The position numbers and the translations under genes are program-made. From Trichoplax adhaerens (Eukaryota; Placozoa; Uniplacotomia; Trichoplacea; Trichoplacidae), in the NCBI RefSeq assembly GCF_000150275.1, contig NW_002060943.1, forward strand, positions 10,683,064 to 10,747,063: a DNA stretch of 64,000 nucleotides, written 5' to 3'. Below, in pieces: positions 63,573 through 64,000 of this stretch (positions within the stretch are counted from its first letter, which is position 1; each line of letters starts with the position of its first letter). The notes beneath the pieces are model-generated. The model was not told the origin of the DNA. It worked only from the letters and a program-made list of their open reading frames with translations, and did no database searches.

Positions 63573-64000
63573 GTTAGTTTTTGTTACATATATAAAATAT
63601 CTTTACGAGACGTAATACACTATTTATATCTTAAGACTGTTATCTTCCGATATTATTGTATTGCATATCAGTAATAACTGGTGTGCATAAAGCATCATTT
63701 ATCAATATCTATAATTTTTGTCAAACTATAGCAATACTATCTTTATAATAAAATAAGTAGTCTAATCTTAAAGTCCTTTGACAATCGTTGTGATGGAGTG
63801 GAAAAACCTTAGTTTTATTCAATTTGTAATGTACTACTCAGTTTCCAATTTTAATATTCTATAATAAATTTTTGCATTATAAATATATGAATAAATTCAG
63901 ATTTGAGTTATTATTATTGCTATCAATTTTTTACTGACAAGGCAACCTTTTAATTGACATTAATTTCGTATTATTTCGTCAAACAATCCTAGCAAGTCTT

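Overview
This is a stretch of animal nuclear DNA. It is AT-rich, and its protein-coding genes are cut into many short exons with GT-AG introns. The gene set is typical of metazoans: phosphorylase kinase beta with a prenylation tail, a LIN-41/TRIM71-type TRIM-NHL protein, GPATCH1, an EF-hand lysophospholipid acyltransferase, and a tandem family of GABA-B-like class C receptors. An early-branching animal fits best. A placozoan (Trichoplax/Hoilungia type) is my preferred guess, but that is inference; a sponge is not excluded.

Layout. 69-1485 (+): last five exons of an LPCAT1/2-like acyltransferase. 3332-10757 (-): a complete phosphorylase b kinase beta gene with about 30 exons. 10758-11672: a 0.9 kb head-to-head promoter interval filled with TACTGTACAGTA-type palindromes and an AAACCCGATC repeat. 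11673-16672 (+): a complete GPATCH1 gene with about 18 exons. 18988-21450 (-): a single-exon TRIM71/LIN-41 gene. 21.7-25.0 kb: a dense second field of the same palindromes, then a (CA)n block with a triplicated flank. 26227-29931 (-): a multi-exon gene I do not recognise. 29.9-35.0 kb: no gene seen.

35-64 kb is a head-to-tail array of GABA-B-like receptor genes (A 35045-42773, B 48789-57369, C from 62868 and running off the window). Start-to-start spacing is about 14 kb. Copies A and B have the same 15-exon structure with identical exon lengths except the last exon. A 674 bp block that includes an intron is almost identical between A and B (3 differences), while the surrounding introns no longer align by eye. 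This is strong evidence of recent gene conversion, or of an assembly error. Copy A lacks a GT splice donor after exon 2 and has a shortened C-terminal tail. About 200 bp behind it lies a decayed KRBA2/SCAND3-type integrase gene with two introns, two in-frame stops and a cysteine-rich tail, followed by two tandem-repeat arrays.

The genes have no obvious shared pathway. They look like ordinary neighbours, plus one local gene family that is still expanding. The observations most worth checking are the conversion tract, the damaged state of copy A, the palindrome family concentrated around the PHKB, GPATCH1 and TRIM71 promoters, and the unidentified gene at 26-30 kb.
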